Below, one piece after another: positions 50,192-59,775 of a DNA stretch of 64,000 nucleotides; the first letter of the stretch is position 1, and each line of letters opens with the position of its first letter. Below the pieces are notes generated by a model. It was not told where the DNA came from and did no database searches. It saw nothing but the letters and a program-made list of their open reading frames with translations. The DNA lies in assembly GCA_024138015.1 (NCBI GenBank), contig JAMXBB010000009.1, forward strand, positions 16,919,560-16,983,559, read 5' to 3'. This DNA comes from Lumnitzera littorea. Its lineage: Eukaryota > Streptophyta > Magnoliopsida > Myrtales > Combretaceae. The translations under genes and the position numbers were made by a program.

Positions 50192-51180
50192 GAGTTGATA
50201 GGAATCAGTCTACGATAATCTTCAAGCCGAAGCAGACCTGTTAGAAGCTAATGTAGACCTGCCAAATGTTAAAGTTGACCTGTCCTAACTCGAAGCTGAC
50301 CTGCTCTTGTCAAAGTCGAACTGATAACGGAAGGACAAAAGGAGGAAAAGGAACCATTCGACATCAAGTTTGTCGTCTGCCGAGATGGCAATTAACTAAA
50401 CAGCCAAGGCTTCAAGGGCAAAGAACAACTCGACATAATACGGGAGAGCTAGCGCCAAGTAATCTATAAGTATGGCAATTGTGGGTCGACTTCACTGGGA
50501 GTTTGGCCAAGCATAATAAGACTTCCAAACATCCCACCATAGCTTGAACACCCGATTGCCAACTGGCCTCTACTCAAGTCTGGTTCTACAAATAGTTTGG
50601 ATGACTACATGTCGACCACTTTGTTAAATGCGCAGTTTTGTATACCTTGTAAATATTTTCCTTATTTCAATTATGAGCCATTCTTTAGGGTTTAAGAACT
50701 TATATATTATTTACAATTTTGCCATTAGGGTTTTAGAATTTAATATAAATAGCAACTTTTGTAATTAGCCAAAAAATAACTAGAAGAATACACAAATAGT
50801 GATTACACTTGAACATTCCTTTTGAGTAAGGATATTCTTGAGCTCTTAGAGCTTACATTTCGGATTATTGAGTGTACTTTACTCTTTAATCTCTCGTGTT
50901 CTTATTAATCTTGCTTTTAAGAATGTGGTGAACCCTTCATTTGAGCAAGTTAGTAAGTCACATCTAAACTCTCATTTGAAACTCGAGTGACATTTAGTGT
51001 CCATGAGTTGTATTGAACCCTATTTCAAACTCAACCCCCTGATTGTATTTGTGTCTTAATGTGTAATATCTATACACATTCATTGTTAAAACCCCCTTCT
51101 ACTTCCTATTCCTCATCCTACTCAAACGTTGAATATCCATTCGTATTTTGTGTTCACTGCGTGTCCATAGATTTACATCA
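50192..51180 (+). mobile_element. Nested solo-LTR-like insertion (~990 bp)
   Basis: R1 reads attaattagagaccaaat where R2 reads actagttagag, then this insert, then gagaccaaat, so the insert edges are clear to a few bases. The ends are TGATAGGAATC and TTACATCA (TGAT/ATCA inverted). A TATA-like taatataaatag lies at about 50739, followed by leader-like sequence. Target duplication tagag/cagag is possible. Confidence 0.7.
50232..50335 (+). repeat. Five 21-bp repeats (GNWGACCTG...)
   Basis: Units start at 50232, 50253, 50274, 50295 and 50315, each beginning gcagacctg, gtagacctg, gttgacctg, gctgacctg or gtcgaactg. Spacing is 21, 21, 21 and 20 bp. They lie 40 bp into the nested LTR-like insertion, about 500 bp before its TATA-like box. 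Confidence 0.85.
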
Positions 51181-52619
51181 GAGACCAAATATGATATTTA
51201 GGATACTCAAGCATAATATGATTAATTTCACATTATGGTTCGAAATGAAATCTTAAGATTTCATATAACACCCATAATTGGAACTGAATTAGAACCTAAA
51301 TTAGAATCGGAATTGTAAAACAGAATCATAACCTAGCTTAAATTAAGAATAATTGTAAAAGATAAAACCCAAATGATTAAGTATAATAAAACCCTAAATT
51401 GAAGATGATAATAAAAATTTCAGAACAAAACCTATCTATGATAGTTATGTGGAAACTAAAATAACATTTGTATTATAGTGATTATTGGCAATGGTCCGTA
51501 CAAGTTATACTTTGAGTGAACAAGCGGGAAATCTAGGTAAGCCGGGGATTAATATGTTATTGTATTTTAGAGTACTAATTTATAGTACTTAGAGACTTGA
51601 GATTGTACTTTGTTATGTTTGTTAGATAGTTGAATGTACACATGCTTGTATATGCTTGTTTATGAGTTTAATGATATGATTTTGGTTTACTGTTCTAGCT
51701 TGCATTTATATGTTTTGTTTGAAATGATTGAATATCTTAAACTAGATCTAACTAAATATATAACTTGTAAGTTTAAAATTGACCTACATAGTAACCCAAT
51801 AGGGAAAATGTTGAGAGTTCTTTGGCTAAATATCGATCATTTCGAAAGAGATAGTGTTAGATAATATAATGAGCTCTTTTTTTATCCTTAATCGAACTAA
51901 GTGACGGGAGAGGAGGTCGCGACAAGGGTGAATTCAATGGTTTGAAGGTAATCGCGGGAGGAACGGTGTCTTCATTACATAAGTCTAGGTTTAGTCGTAA
52001 GTTGTTGCATAAACATGAAAACCTTTCAACCCGGATTAAAGTGGGTGTAATTTCTCTAATCTCACAACGGATTGACTAACGTCGTGCGATAATATTTGCT
52101 TATATATACATTGCATGTAACTAATTTGATTGATAAATCTGTTTGTATTTTATGTATAGTTTTAAGTCTTTGTCCCAACTTATTAAGTTGTTAATTACTC
52201 ACATCCCTATAAACGTTGTTGCAGATACAAGCTAGAAAGCAGCTTGTATTTATCTTGAAGCTAACGACCGTTAGATCATAAGGAGTGAGGATAAAAACCT
52301 GAGGATCAATTACACTCTTAAGTTTGGATTTTATCTCTAAAGCTTTTAGTAATAATTTATGTATTTCTTAAGTAGATTATGATTAAACTATTAAATCTTG
52401 TAAATATATTCAGATTATTTTAGTGTAAATATGTATTTTTCATAATTTCATAATTAAATAACATGTTTATTTATGAACTCTTTACTTCAAAACGGGTTAG
52501 TTATTGACGCTTTGTGTAAATCAGGTCTAAGATAGTGGTTAAAATGTCAGTTTCTATTATAAAATGGTTTGCACAGCATGATTGTTGCAACTTTGCCGCT
52601 TTTAGGCATGACAGTTGCT

Positions 52620-53450
52620 ACTACTATAGGTTAAAAGTTTTAACTTAATATTCTCAAGTCCTTGGTTAGTAGTTTGGAGTTCTTCCTTTCCATTCCAAGC
52701 TCCTTCAGACACCTTGAATTCACCACTTCCATTGTGTCTAAGTTCATCTCATCCTCTTCTTCATTTTTTGTATTCTCTTCTATGGTTTCCTCTTCTCCTT
52801 GGAGCTCTTTAATTTAGCTTGAAATCATTACTTCCATTATAGTTTGGCTCGCTATGATCTCTCCCATACTTTCAATGACATTGCATAGGTTTATCTTGGC
52901 TTCTTTAAGATGATTTCTTTCTTGTCTGAGCTTATTAAAATAATTATCACTGTGCTCGGCTAATTTTCTCCTTTTAACTTGGCCAATTCTTTTGCAACCT
53001 CTTACTAGTCTAGTTAATGCATAAATTGAAATGTTGAGGTTTTAGATTTGAAACTCTAAGTTATCAACCCATCATCTTAAGCTACTACGGTAGCTATCAC
53101 CACCATTGTTGACCCTCTCTTCTAACATCCTTATTCGTAGTACTTTGGACTTCTTCGTTGAGGAATTTTATCAAACACCCAATACATTAAGACAACTTCC
53201 CTACATATAGCTCACTATAACTTCAAATTTCAACTATTTACTACTTCAAACACCACAAACAATGGTAAGAGAACTACAAACAATTGAAATCAACACCAGC
53301 TCACTTTAACTATTACAATTACTACTCGAGACATACACAACAACATGAGCAATACATAACACTTCATATAACTCCAAAATAGCAAAACTATAGTAGAACT
53401 AACAAACCCAACAATCAACTTCAAAAAGTACGAATGGTACATGTCTCTCT
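52620..53450 (-). pseudogene. Gag leader and coiled-coil region of the gypsy element
   Basis: Minus-strand frames give MLEERVNNGGDSYRSSLR, LARLVRGCKRIGQVKRRKLAEH-like and a Glu-rich coiled coil (KELQGEEETIEENTKNEEED, about 52730-52810). This is the position and style of gag N-terminal coiled coils in chromovirus-like gypsy elements. Stops occur. Confidence 0.5.
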
Positions 53451-53465
53451 AAAGCTCTGATAACA
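53451..53465 (-). other. Primer-binding site of the gypsy element
   Basis: In element sense TGTTATCAGAGCTTT begins 5 nt after the LTR. It matches the initiator-Met PBS TGGTATCAGAGC except for one base. Confidence 0.7.
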
Positions 53466-53470
53466 AAAGA

Positions 53471-54528
53471 TGATTTTCTACACTATCATCAGTTGTAACA
53501 GAAACACATAGTAGCTCATAAGACACTAATGGGTATTATGGGTTTTAAGGATGGACACTGTAAAATAAGAGAGTATGAATGTAAATGTACAAGGAAGTAA
53601 CTCATTAAGCACAAACTCAAACTTGTTTAGTGATTGAAATGGGTTTTGATATTACTCATGAAATCCAAATCAAAATCACGTGTTTCTAATCGTAGGTAGA
53701 TGTTACTCACTAACTAACAAAAAGAGGTGTTCATCATAATCAACATTAATTAATAAAAACACTTAAGAACTAAAGAGCAAATGGAAAACTTAATAATATG
53801 GGGAAACAATAAGTTTCCACTAATAAACTTACACAAGCTCATAAAAGAGGAATGTATCTCATCGATGACTTCAATTATCGATGTAACTAATTACAAAATA
53901 TTACTATTTATAGTAAAGCTAAATCCTACTGGTAAAACGAGAAATAATTAGAAGGCGGCTAAACCCTAAAATATGCCCATAAGGCTAAAATAACAATAAA
54001 ATAATAAATTGTGTACAAAATTGTGTGTTCTAAGTGAAGGTTGGAACTGAACTTATTTTGGTTGGATAAGAGCAAATTGGTTTGACCACAGAGCAAGTCA
54101 GCAACTGGTTAGATTAACTTAAGAAGGAGGCCTTGAGGTCTCTGGATGCTTAATTGAGCTACCCATTAGGTTGACTACAATCGTTAAGCTAGAGAACAAG
54201 TTGGCATATGTGTTCGAGCTGCTGAGTGATGGGATGGCAAGAGATTGAATTGACTAAAATTCGTCTAAGCTATCTTATCCTGGTTGATGCTTTGGCTTGA
54301 GCTTGGGATTTAAGATTCCCAACTGAATTTATGACCCTGAACCTCGGGTGGTTTAAGCTTGGGTTATTCATAGGTTGGTTAGATATAAGCTTCCTTTTAT
54401 CTTGCTAATGTGGTTTTTACCCTAAACCTTACCTTCTTTTGTTAGGTCAGGCATGGGGATAATAGTTTGACATGAATTTGAAGGAGGTTAACTGAGGTTG
54501 GGAGGAGGTCAAAGATTGGTTCCTATCA
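53471..54528 (-). repeat. 5' LTR of the gypsy gag-protease element
   Basis: 1058 bp, TGATTTTCTACACTATC...GGTTCCTATCA in plus reading (TGAT/ATCA ends). It is homologous to 39505-40407. LINE coding resumes directly after it. Confidence 0.82.
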
Positions 54529-55003
54529 ATATATTTTATAGTTTCAGTGTTTTTATGAGCTCAAAAGAAAGGGGGGAACATCTTGGGGAAGGTAAATTAT
54601 CTTGGTTGGCTTAGATGGAAATGTTAATAAAATGTGTTAAAAAGTAAATAATGGAATTAATATAAGTGTATGGAGGAATACATGGATTTTAGATCTTATG
54701 AATTTCTCTCTTCCTAAGAAGAATATGGATCTAAATTTAGAAGATTTGAAAGTGAATGGGATTATAGATTGGGAGAATGATAATTTAAAGTTAGATATCA
54801 TAGATCACCTTCTCTTAGATGTTGAAATTGCTAATATGAATCCAATTTCCCAAGTGCCTATAGAGGATAATATGTATGGCTTATATAAAACAATAGGATG
54901 TACTTTATCTAAAAAAAAGGAAAACAAAAATTATTATACGCTATTTGAGGATGTAGGTAAGTCAAAATGTAACATAGCATCTTCATTTGTGATGTTGGAA
55001 TAA
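54529..55003 (+). pseudogene. L1-type LINE, 3' part of ORF2
   Basis: A frame with GINISVWRNTWILD (about 54655) is followed by LEDLKVNGIIDWENDNLKLD and MNPISQVPIEDNMYGLYKTI (54698-55003). These are the conserved blocks after the LINE reverse transcriptase (the NG-I-VW-D-WI and P-D-W patterns). It continues the LINE broken at 35140. No zinc-knuckle or poly-A tail is recognisable after it. Confidence 0.75.
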
Positions 55004-55009
55004 AATCTA

Positions 55010-56330
55010 GGGTTGCGATTCTATTTTCAATCCAATCTTATGTACTAAACTTGAGTTTTTGGAATAGAAGTTCTAATTTTAGAGGGCTCTAAACTTTATT
55101 GAATTTCTAAATTGAATCAAACATTCTAAATTTATTTTTTCTCATTTTCTATTAGGTGTTGTAAGGTCAATGGCTTCGTAAAATAAAGGAGTGTTGTATA
55201 GTAGTATTTGTTTGAAACACCTTAAATTATGGCATGTTATATTTTTGTTGAATGTTGTATGAGTAATTTTTAATTAATGTAATGAATAAAAGTGGAATTG
55301 AATTGCATTCTATCCCTTAAAGGCAAATTGAAATCCACCTAAAGTTGGCATCGTAATTCTATCTTTTAAAAACACTTCAACGAGAAAAGGAATGGAATAT
55401 AGAATCACGGTTCCATGACGGGTCCATTCTTGTATATTAAATATAACATAATGAAATTGGTTTAGGTTCAAATCCTACTCTCTGTTATACCTAATGAAAA
55501 CAATACTATAGAAATGTAATATTTGGTAGTTGGATTTGTTTGGAATGGAATTGGCTATAATGGAATAGAATTAAGATCATAATGATAAATCTATATTTGT
55601 ATTTAGAATTGTCCATGAAATGAATGGAATATGTATATAATAATACTTTTCAATAATGTCCTTAATTATTAGATATTATAAATAAGTTGAATGTTAAATA
55701 AATAATTTTACTTATTAATAATTAATAAAAGATAAATGAAATAACAATTACGTTTTCCAATGTCATATTTGGTGTATGAGACTGGACTGGAATGAAATCA
55801 AAATTCCAAATTCCATTCTTCTTTGCCATGGAATCACAATTCTAGTTTTGAGGAAGGATTTGGTTTTTTAATTTTGCCTTTGAAAGATGGAATCATGATT
55901 TTATTATGTTGATTAAAATAATTTATTTAACCTTAAACCAAATTATGATGTTAAATAATTAAGAGTATTTTTGATAAGTACTACGATATACACATTCTAT
56001 TCTATTTTGTTTCTTATACATTTTGAAACATAAGAATTAAGAATTCTTTTATAATTCTAATCTTATTTTCATTCAAATCCATTCCTATGTAATAAATATG
56101 ATATAAAAATACTTTTAAATATGGAAAAAGGAATAAAACCTATAATTATGATTTCATTTCAAATTCATTCATAGATATGGAATGAGTTTGTAGATAGAAT
56201 TTCCATTTTTAGAGGTCTTCAAACTTAATCGAATTGTTAAATTAAATTCAACATTCTAAATCTCATTTTTTTATTAGGTGTACTGGCGGTCAATGGCTTT
56301 GTAAAATAAAATAAAAAAAAGTTGTTTTAA
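55010..56330. repeat. MITE-like GGAATGGAATT-rich DNA bounded by a direct repeat
   Basis: The segment 55070-55200 recurs at 56195-56310 (shared: tttttagaggtct / ttttagagggct, caaacattctaaat / caacattctaaat, attaggtgt, gtcaatggctt.gtaaaataaa). Between them, words such as tggaatggaatt, atggaatagaa and ccaaattccattc occur in both orientations, as in MITEs with loose terminal repeats. No ORF. Confidence 0.5.
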
Positions 56331-56745
56331 ATAGGTATCGATTTTCTCAAAAACAAAACAAAAGTCTGATGTTTTATTCCTTTTCCTTTTCTAGTCACAA
56401 ATATTAAATACATAATTAAATCGCATTAATATTTTACACATACATTACGTTACCTTCATTTACTAGTCAAAGCATTAATTCCATCCACGAGATTTTCCTG
56501 ATAAATACATTTCCCGCTTCATCGAATTTAATTCTTCCTTAATTTAATCACCCCACTCCCTCTCATTCATTGCATTTTCAAAAAATTGAAAAAAAAGAAA
56601 TAAGAATAATTTGATTCATATCAAAATCAGCGGATCCAAGTCACACGATCCGTGCCGTGTGATGTGCTCTTCTCGTACGGATCTTGAGCAAACGCACGAG
56701 GCCCACAACACACCTGCCATGAAGTATCAACCAATCATTGATGAA

Positions 56746-56751
56746 CACGTG
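56746..56751. promoter_or_regulatory. G-box / ABRE core upstream of the F-box gene
   Basis: ACACGTGTC surrounds CACGTG, bound by plant bZIP and bHLH factors. It lies about 130 bp before the CT-rich start region of the transcript. Confidence 0.5.
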
Positions 56752-56821
56752 TCATAACTGCTGTAAATTTTATAGAAATCCACGTCACTTTCGTCAGTTT
56801 CCTTGTATTACGCTTCTAAAA

Positions 56822-56834
56822 TTTGGCGGGCAAA
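56822..56834. promoter_or_regulatory. E2F-like site upstream of the F-box gene
   Basis: TTTGGCGGGCAAA fits the E2F consensus WTTSSCSS and its near-palindromic form. It is about 45 bp before the CT microsatellite of the 5' UTR. Confidence 0.45.
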
Positions 56835-56877
56835 CTCCACCAATTCAAATAATCACCAAGCCCTAATTTTCTCACTC

Positions 56878-56898
56878 CTCTCTCTCTCTCTCTCTCTG
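56878..56898 (+). repeat. (CT)n microsatellite in the 5' UTR of the F-box gene
   Basis: About ten CT units, typical of plant 5' UTRs, just before the leader ctgcgtagggttc. Confidence 0.85.
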
Positions 56899-56954
56899 CG
56901 TAGGGTTCTATGTTCTCGGTTTTCTGTAACTCTGCTTCTCTCTCTTGAAATGAG

Positions 56955-57388
56955 GTACTATGCTTTACCTTGCATTCCGTAATGAGTTTCTAGTGTTTTT
57001 GATTGATGAATATTGCGATGGTTTGTCATTGAATCATATAGAATAGCTTTATTTTTGTAGATATGTCGATGAAAGATGATTTTTGTTGTTCATTTTGATA
57101 ATCGTATTATATCAGATGTCTATTATTGAAGTCAACAGTTTCGATTGATTTGGTCATTGTTCGATCATTTTCACGATTTGTTGTTTAGTTTAATTATCGT
57201 ATTATTACTAGGTATTTTCCTAATGATTATTATTGGATTTAGCAGTTTCGGTTGATTTAGTTATTGAATAGTTATTATTGAAATTAATAGTTTCATGATT
57301 GAACTAAACCACTTTCACGATTTAGTTGTGTTTTTGTTCAATTTTGGTCAAAAGATATAATTTTTTGTGTCGAAATTTCATCTTTCAG
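56955..57388 (+). other. 5'-UTR intron of the F-box gene
   Basis: Donor GAG|GTACTATG and acceptor TTTCAG|GTCC. The stretch between is T-rich as plant introns are. It lies wholly before the start codon at 57546. Inferred from splice signals and composition. Confidence 0.6.
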
Positions 57389-57545
57389 GTCCTTTTGATG
57401 GTTCCGGAAATCATTGATCAGTTTTAATTGGGCTAATCGATTAAACACAAGGGGGGTTCACAGTCTTTTTGGGAATTGGGAAAGTTGGGTTTTTTAACAG
57501 AAAAAAGAGTAATCTTATCGTGGAAATAAAGGTATTTGAAGGAAT

Positions 57546-59237
57546 ATGGCCAAAGTGTCTCCCAAAGATAAGGAATTGAAGAGCACAAAGCAGAGGAAGA
57601 GATCACGGAGATTGGGTAGGAAGTATCTGAAGCCTGGAGCGCTCTCTCAGCTGCGTTACAGCAAAGGCTCTGCTACCAAAGCATGTACTGTTTTAGGAAA
57701 GAAGAGGGTTGCTGTATTGGATACAATGAGGGTGGAGAAGGACTCGGTGCTGGAGGATGATTCCATCAATAAAAGTCCTCTTTTATTGTCTCCTGTGAAT
57801 TTGGTTAAGCAACATATTGTGGGTACACCTAAGACTCCTAGTAATAAACATGTCTCTAGCGATTCCCGGTTGGAGACTCTTCCATTAGATTTGCTGGTAC
57901 GACTCATTTTCACTACAGCTTTCATGATTTTGTATCTGGTTTATTCAGTTTGTTACTTTGTAAATGAATTGACTTCGTGATGGCAGTAATTTGTTGCTGC
58001 TGGTGGTGGTGGTCATGTGCTGTCTTAGTTTGCTTAATTGAAATTAAAGTTTTTCTGCTATTATTGGTTTTAGTTTGCTATTGTGGCTTATAATTATTTC
58101 GTTGTTCTGCATATAATGAAGTTCAAATTGAAAGAAAATCTTTAATAATGTGGTTTATTGACCCAAAACCCCAACCACCAGGAGCTTCACCCTTGAGAAT
58201 GCCATGCTACATCGAGTTTTGTCTTCTTTTCTGTATTCCGTTGCTTGGCAGGCTTATGCTGCATAGTGGATTTAGAGGAAGTAGTTTATGTAATATGTGC
58301 TTATGAACATCTTATATTTCATCAAAGTTAGAGATGTAGCGTGCATGGTGAGGAAAGACCATTAAGGAATTGATGGAAATAGTAAATCTGCTGTTTTTCT
58401 TTTTGCTTACTTCATGGCCACAGTTAGTTATGTGGGCTTAAAAAATGCAATCATATTATCATAAATCAGCTAACTTCTCCATTCTGTATCTTTGGATTAC
58501 CCTGTTATTGGTATATTCTTCCTATGTTTTATACAGTTGCACGATGTGCTGATATAAACCTTATGATTGATGAACTCGTCCTTCATAATTGTGATCTAAT
58601 ATTCAGGTCAAAATACTCTGCCACTTGCATCATGACCAGCTTAGAGCAGTATTTCATGTCTCCCAGAGGGTCAGGACTGCTGTAAGTTCCTTTTCTGTTT
58701 TGCTTTCTGGATCTTGAATGCGTTTGATAAACTAATATAGTGGTAACTACATTCTGGTTACAGGTTTTGCTTGCAAGGCAGTTTCACTTCAACTACACCA
58801 CTCCAGATCGTTCTAGGCAAGAACTGTTAAATACAATGACTCCCCGGCCTAGTGAACACTGGCCATTCATAAGGTGGGCATCTATGTCTTAAGTTTTTTT
58901 CCACTTTGTGATAGCTATTGCTGTGATGAGGCAACTTGATGTCATTTTATTTTTACTCTAATCTTCTTTCAGCAAGGGTGATGCAAATGGTGTTTTCATA
59001 GCAAGTCCGCATACGCCCAAGGCACCAAGACATGGTCCACGTCCTCCCTCTCGCCTCAAGATGACTGAGATTCGGCAGATCTCTGCTGTCCTTTTCCAGG
59101 AGACGTTTCCTCCCAGATGCGTGGTGCCATCTGTTCTGTCAAAACCGAAACCTCTATTCAAGTCATTTGCATCCAATCGAGTTCTATTTTATGAGGATGA
59201 ATTATGCCAAGCTGTTGCCCAAAATAAGCTTCGTTGA
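57546..59237 (+). CDS. F-box protein, At4g35930/FBS4-like, four coding exons
   Basis: Exons 57546-57896, 58607-58681, 58764-58873 and 58973-59237 with GT/AG introns give 266 residues. The N-terminus is basic (MAKVSPKDKELKSTKQRKRS, then RRLGRKYLKPGALSQLRY), possibly nuclear-targeting. The F-box spans about residues 108-155 (LETLPLDLLV, ILCHLHHDQLRAVFHVSQRV) and runs across three exons. The C-terminal part has SPHTPKAPRHGPRPPSR and ends VLFYEDELCQAVAQNKLR. This pattern agrees with what I recall of the small FBS family of plant stress-related F-box proteins, closest to At4g35930. The protein would bind a SKP1 adaptor through the F-box and present a substrate, here unknown, to an SCF ligase. The frame is intact at all junctions. 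The start is the first ATG in the exon after the 5'-UTR intron. Confidence 0.9.
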
Positions 59238-59775
59238 CCTGTTCAGTGGCTCCTGCTCATAAGTGCATCCTTCACGTGTATAGTTTAGGAGGTATGCAGA
59301 TATTAGTTTGTCTTCTTTGCTATCGACGGTCGTGGCTGGAAAATGATCTGCAGTTTTGTAGCTTTGCTGGAAAGTGGTAGGTTAGGACATATGCAGATAT
59401 GATTTCCATAGGGTTTGAATATAGTAAGATTGCAATTGTCCGGTTGCTATATCATGAACTGGTTACTTGTATATTCGTATATATGGTTGAAGAATGGCCT
59501 GTTCTTCTAAAGTTTATAGTAATTATATAAGACTGTACTCCTCGACTCTGTTGTATCACACGGAATGCATGCTTCTGATATGCTTATCTCATTATCCAAT
59601 CTGTGATTCCCTTTCCTAAAGAAAATCCTGGCCTCCCAGGCACTGACGGGGAAGCTTGGCATCATGTTTGCAATTGGATTATTGGGAAATTTCCATTAAT
59701 AGTTTAATGAGTGGTTAATACAAATCACTAAAATCTTGACCAATTGCTAAATGTAATGAACATGTAAACGTCTAC
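59238..59775. other. Shared 3' region between convergent genes
   Basis: 538 bp separate the stop codons of the F-box gene (+) and the GDSL gene (-). It must hold both 3' UTRs. No ORF or RNA gene is seen. Confidence 0.6.

Larger units (their letters stand above)
48502..52613 (+). mobile_element. Solo LTR R2, carrying a nested LTR-like insertion
   Basis: It starts TGTAAGCCCCGTAATTAG and ends TTAGGCATGACA. Without the insertion at 50192-51180 it is about 3.1 kb and matches R1 from end to end. It splits the gag gene of the gypsy element. The pentamer gctat precedes it, and gctac follows within 8 bp, so the target duplication is uncertain. No ORF. Confidence 0.75.
39505..54528 (-). mobile_element. 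Ty3/gypsy gag-protease element (pol missing), heavily nested
   Basis: In element (minus) sense: 5' LTR 53471-54528, PBS 53451-53465, gag leader 52620-53450, gag core 48185-48500, gag end plus protease-like region 40410-41445, 3' LTR 39505-40407. No RT, RNase H or integrase lies between the protease-like region and the 3' LTR, so pol is deleted and the element was non-autonomous. Gag is interrupted by solo LTR R2 (48502-52613) and by the LTR composite (41451-48179). The whole sits in the LINE, next to the hAT-like element. Confidence 0.78.

Noticed and set aside
54698..55003. Separate host gene encoding a 101-residue protein
   Set aside because: Its sequence fits the conserved post-RT blocks of LINE ORF2 and continues the LINE broken at 35140.
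57656..57925. 89-codon minus-strand frame
   Set aside because: Shadow of exon 1 of the F-box gene.
58958..59176. 72-codon minus-strand frame
   Set aside because: Shadow of exon 4 of the F-box gene.
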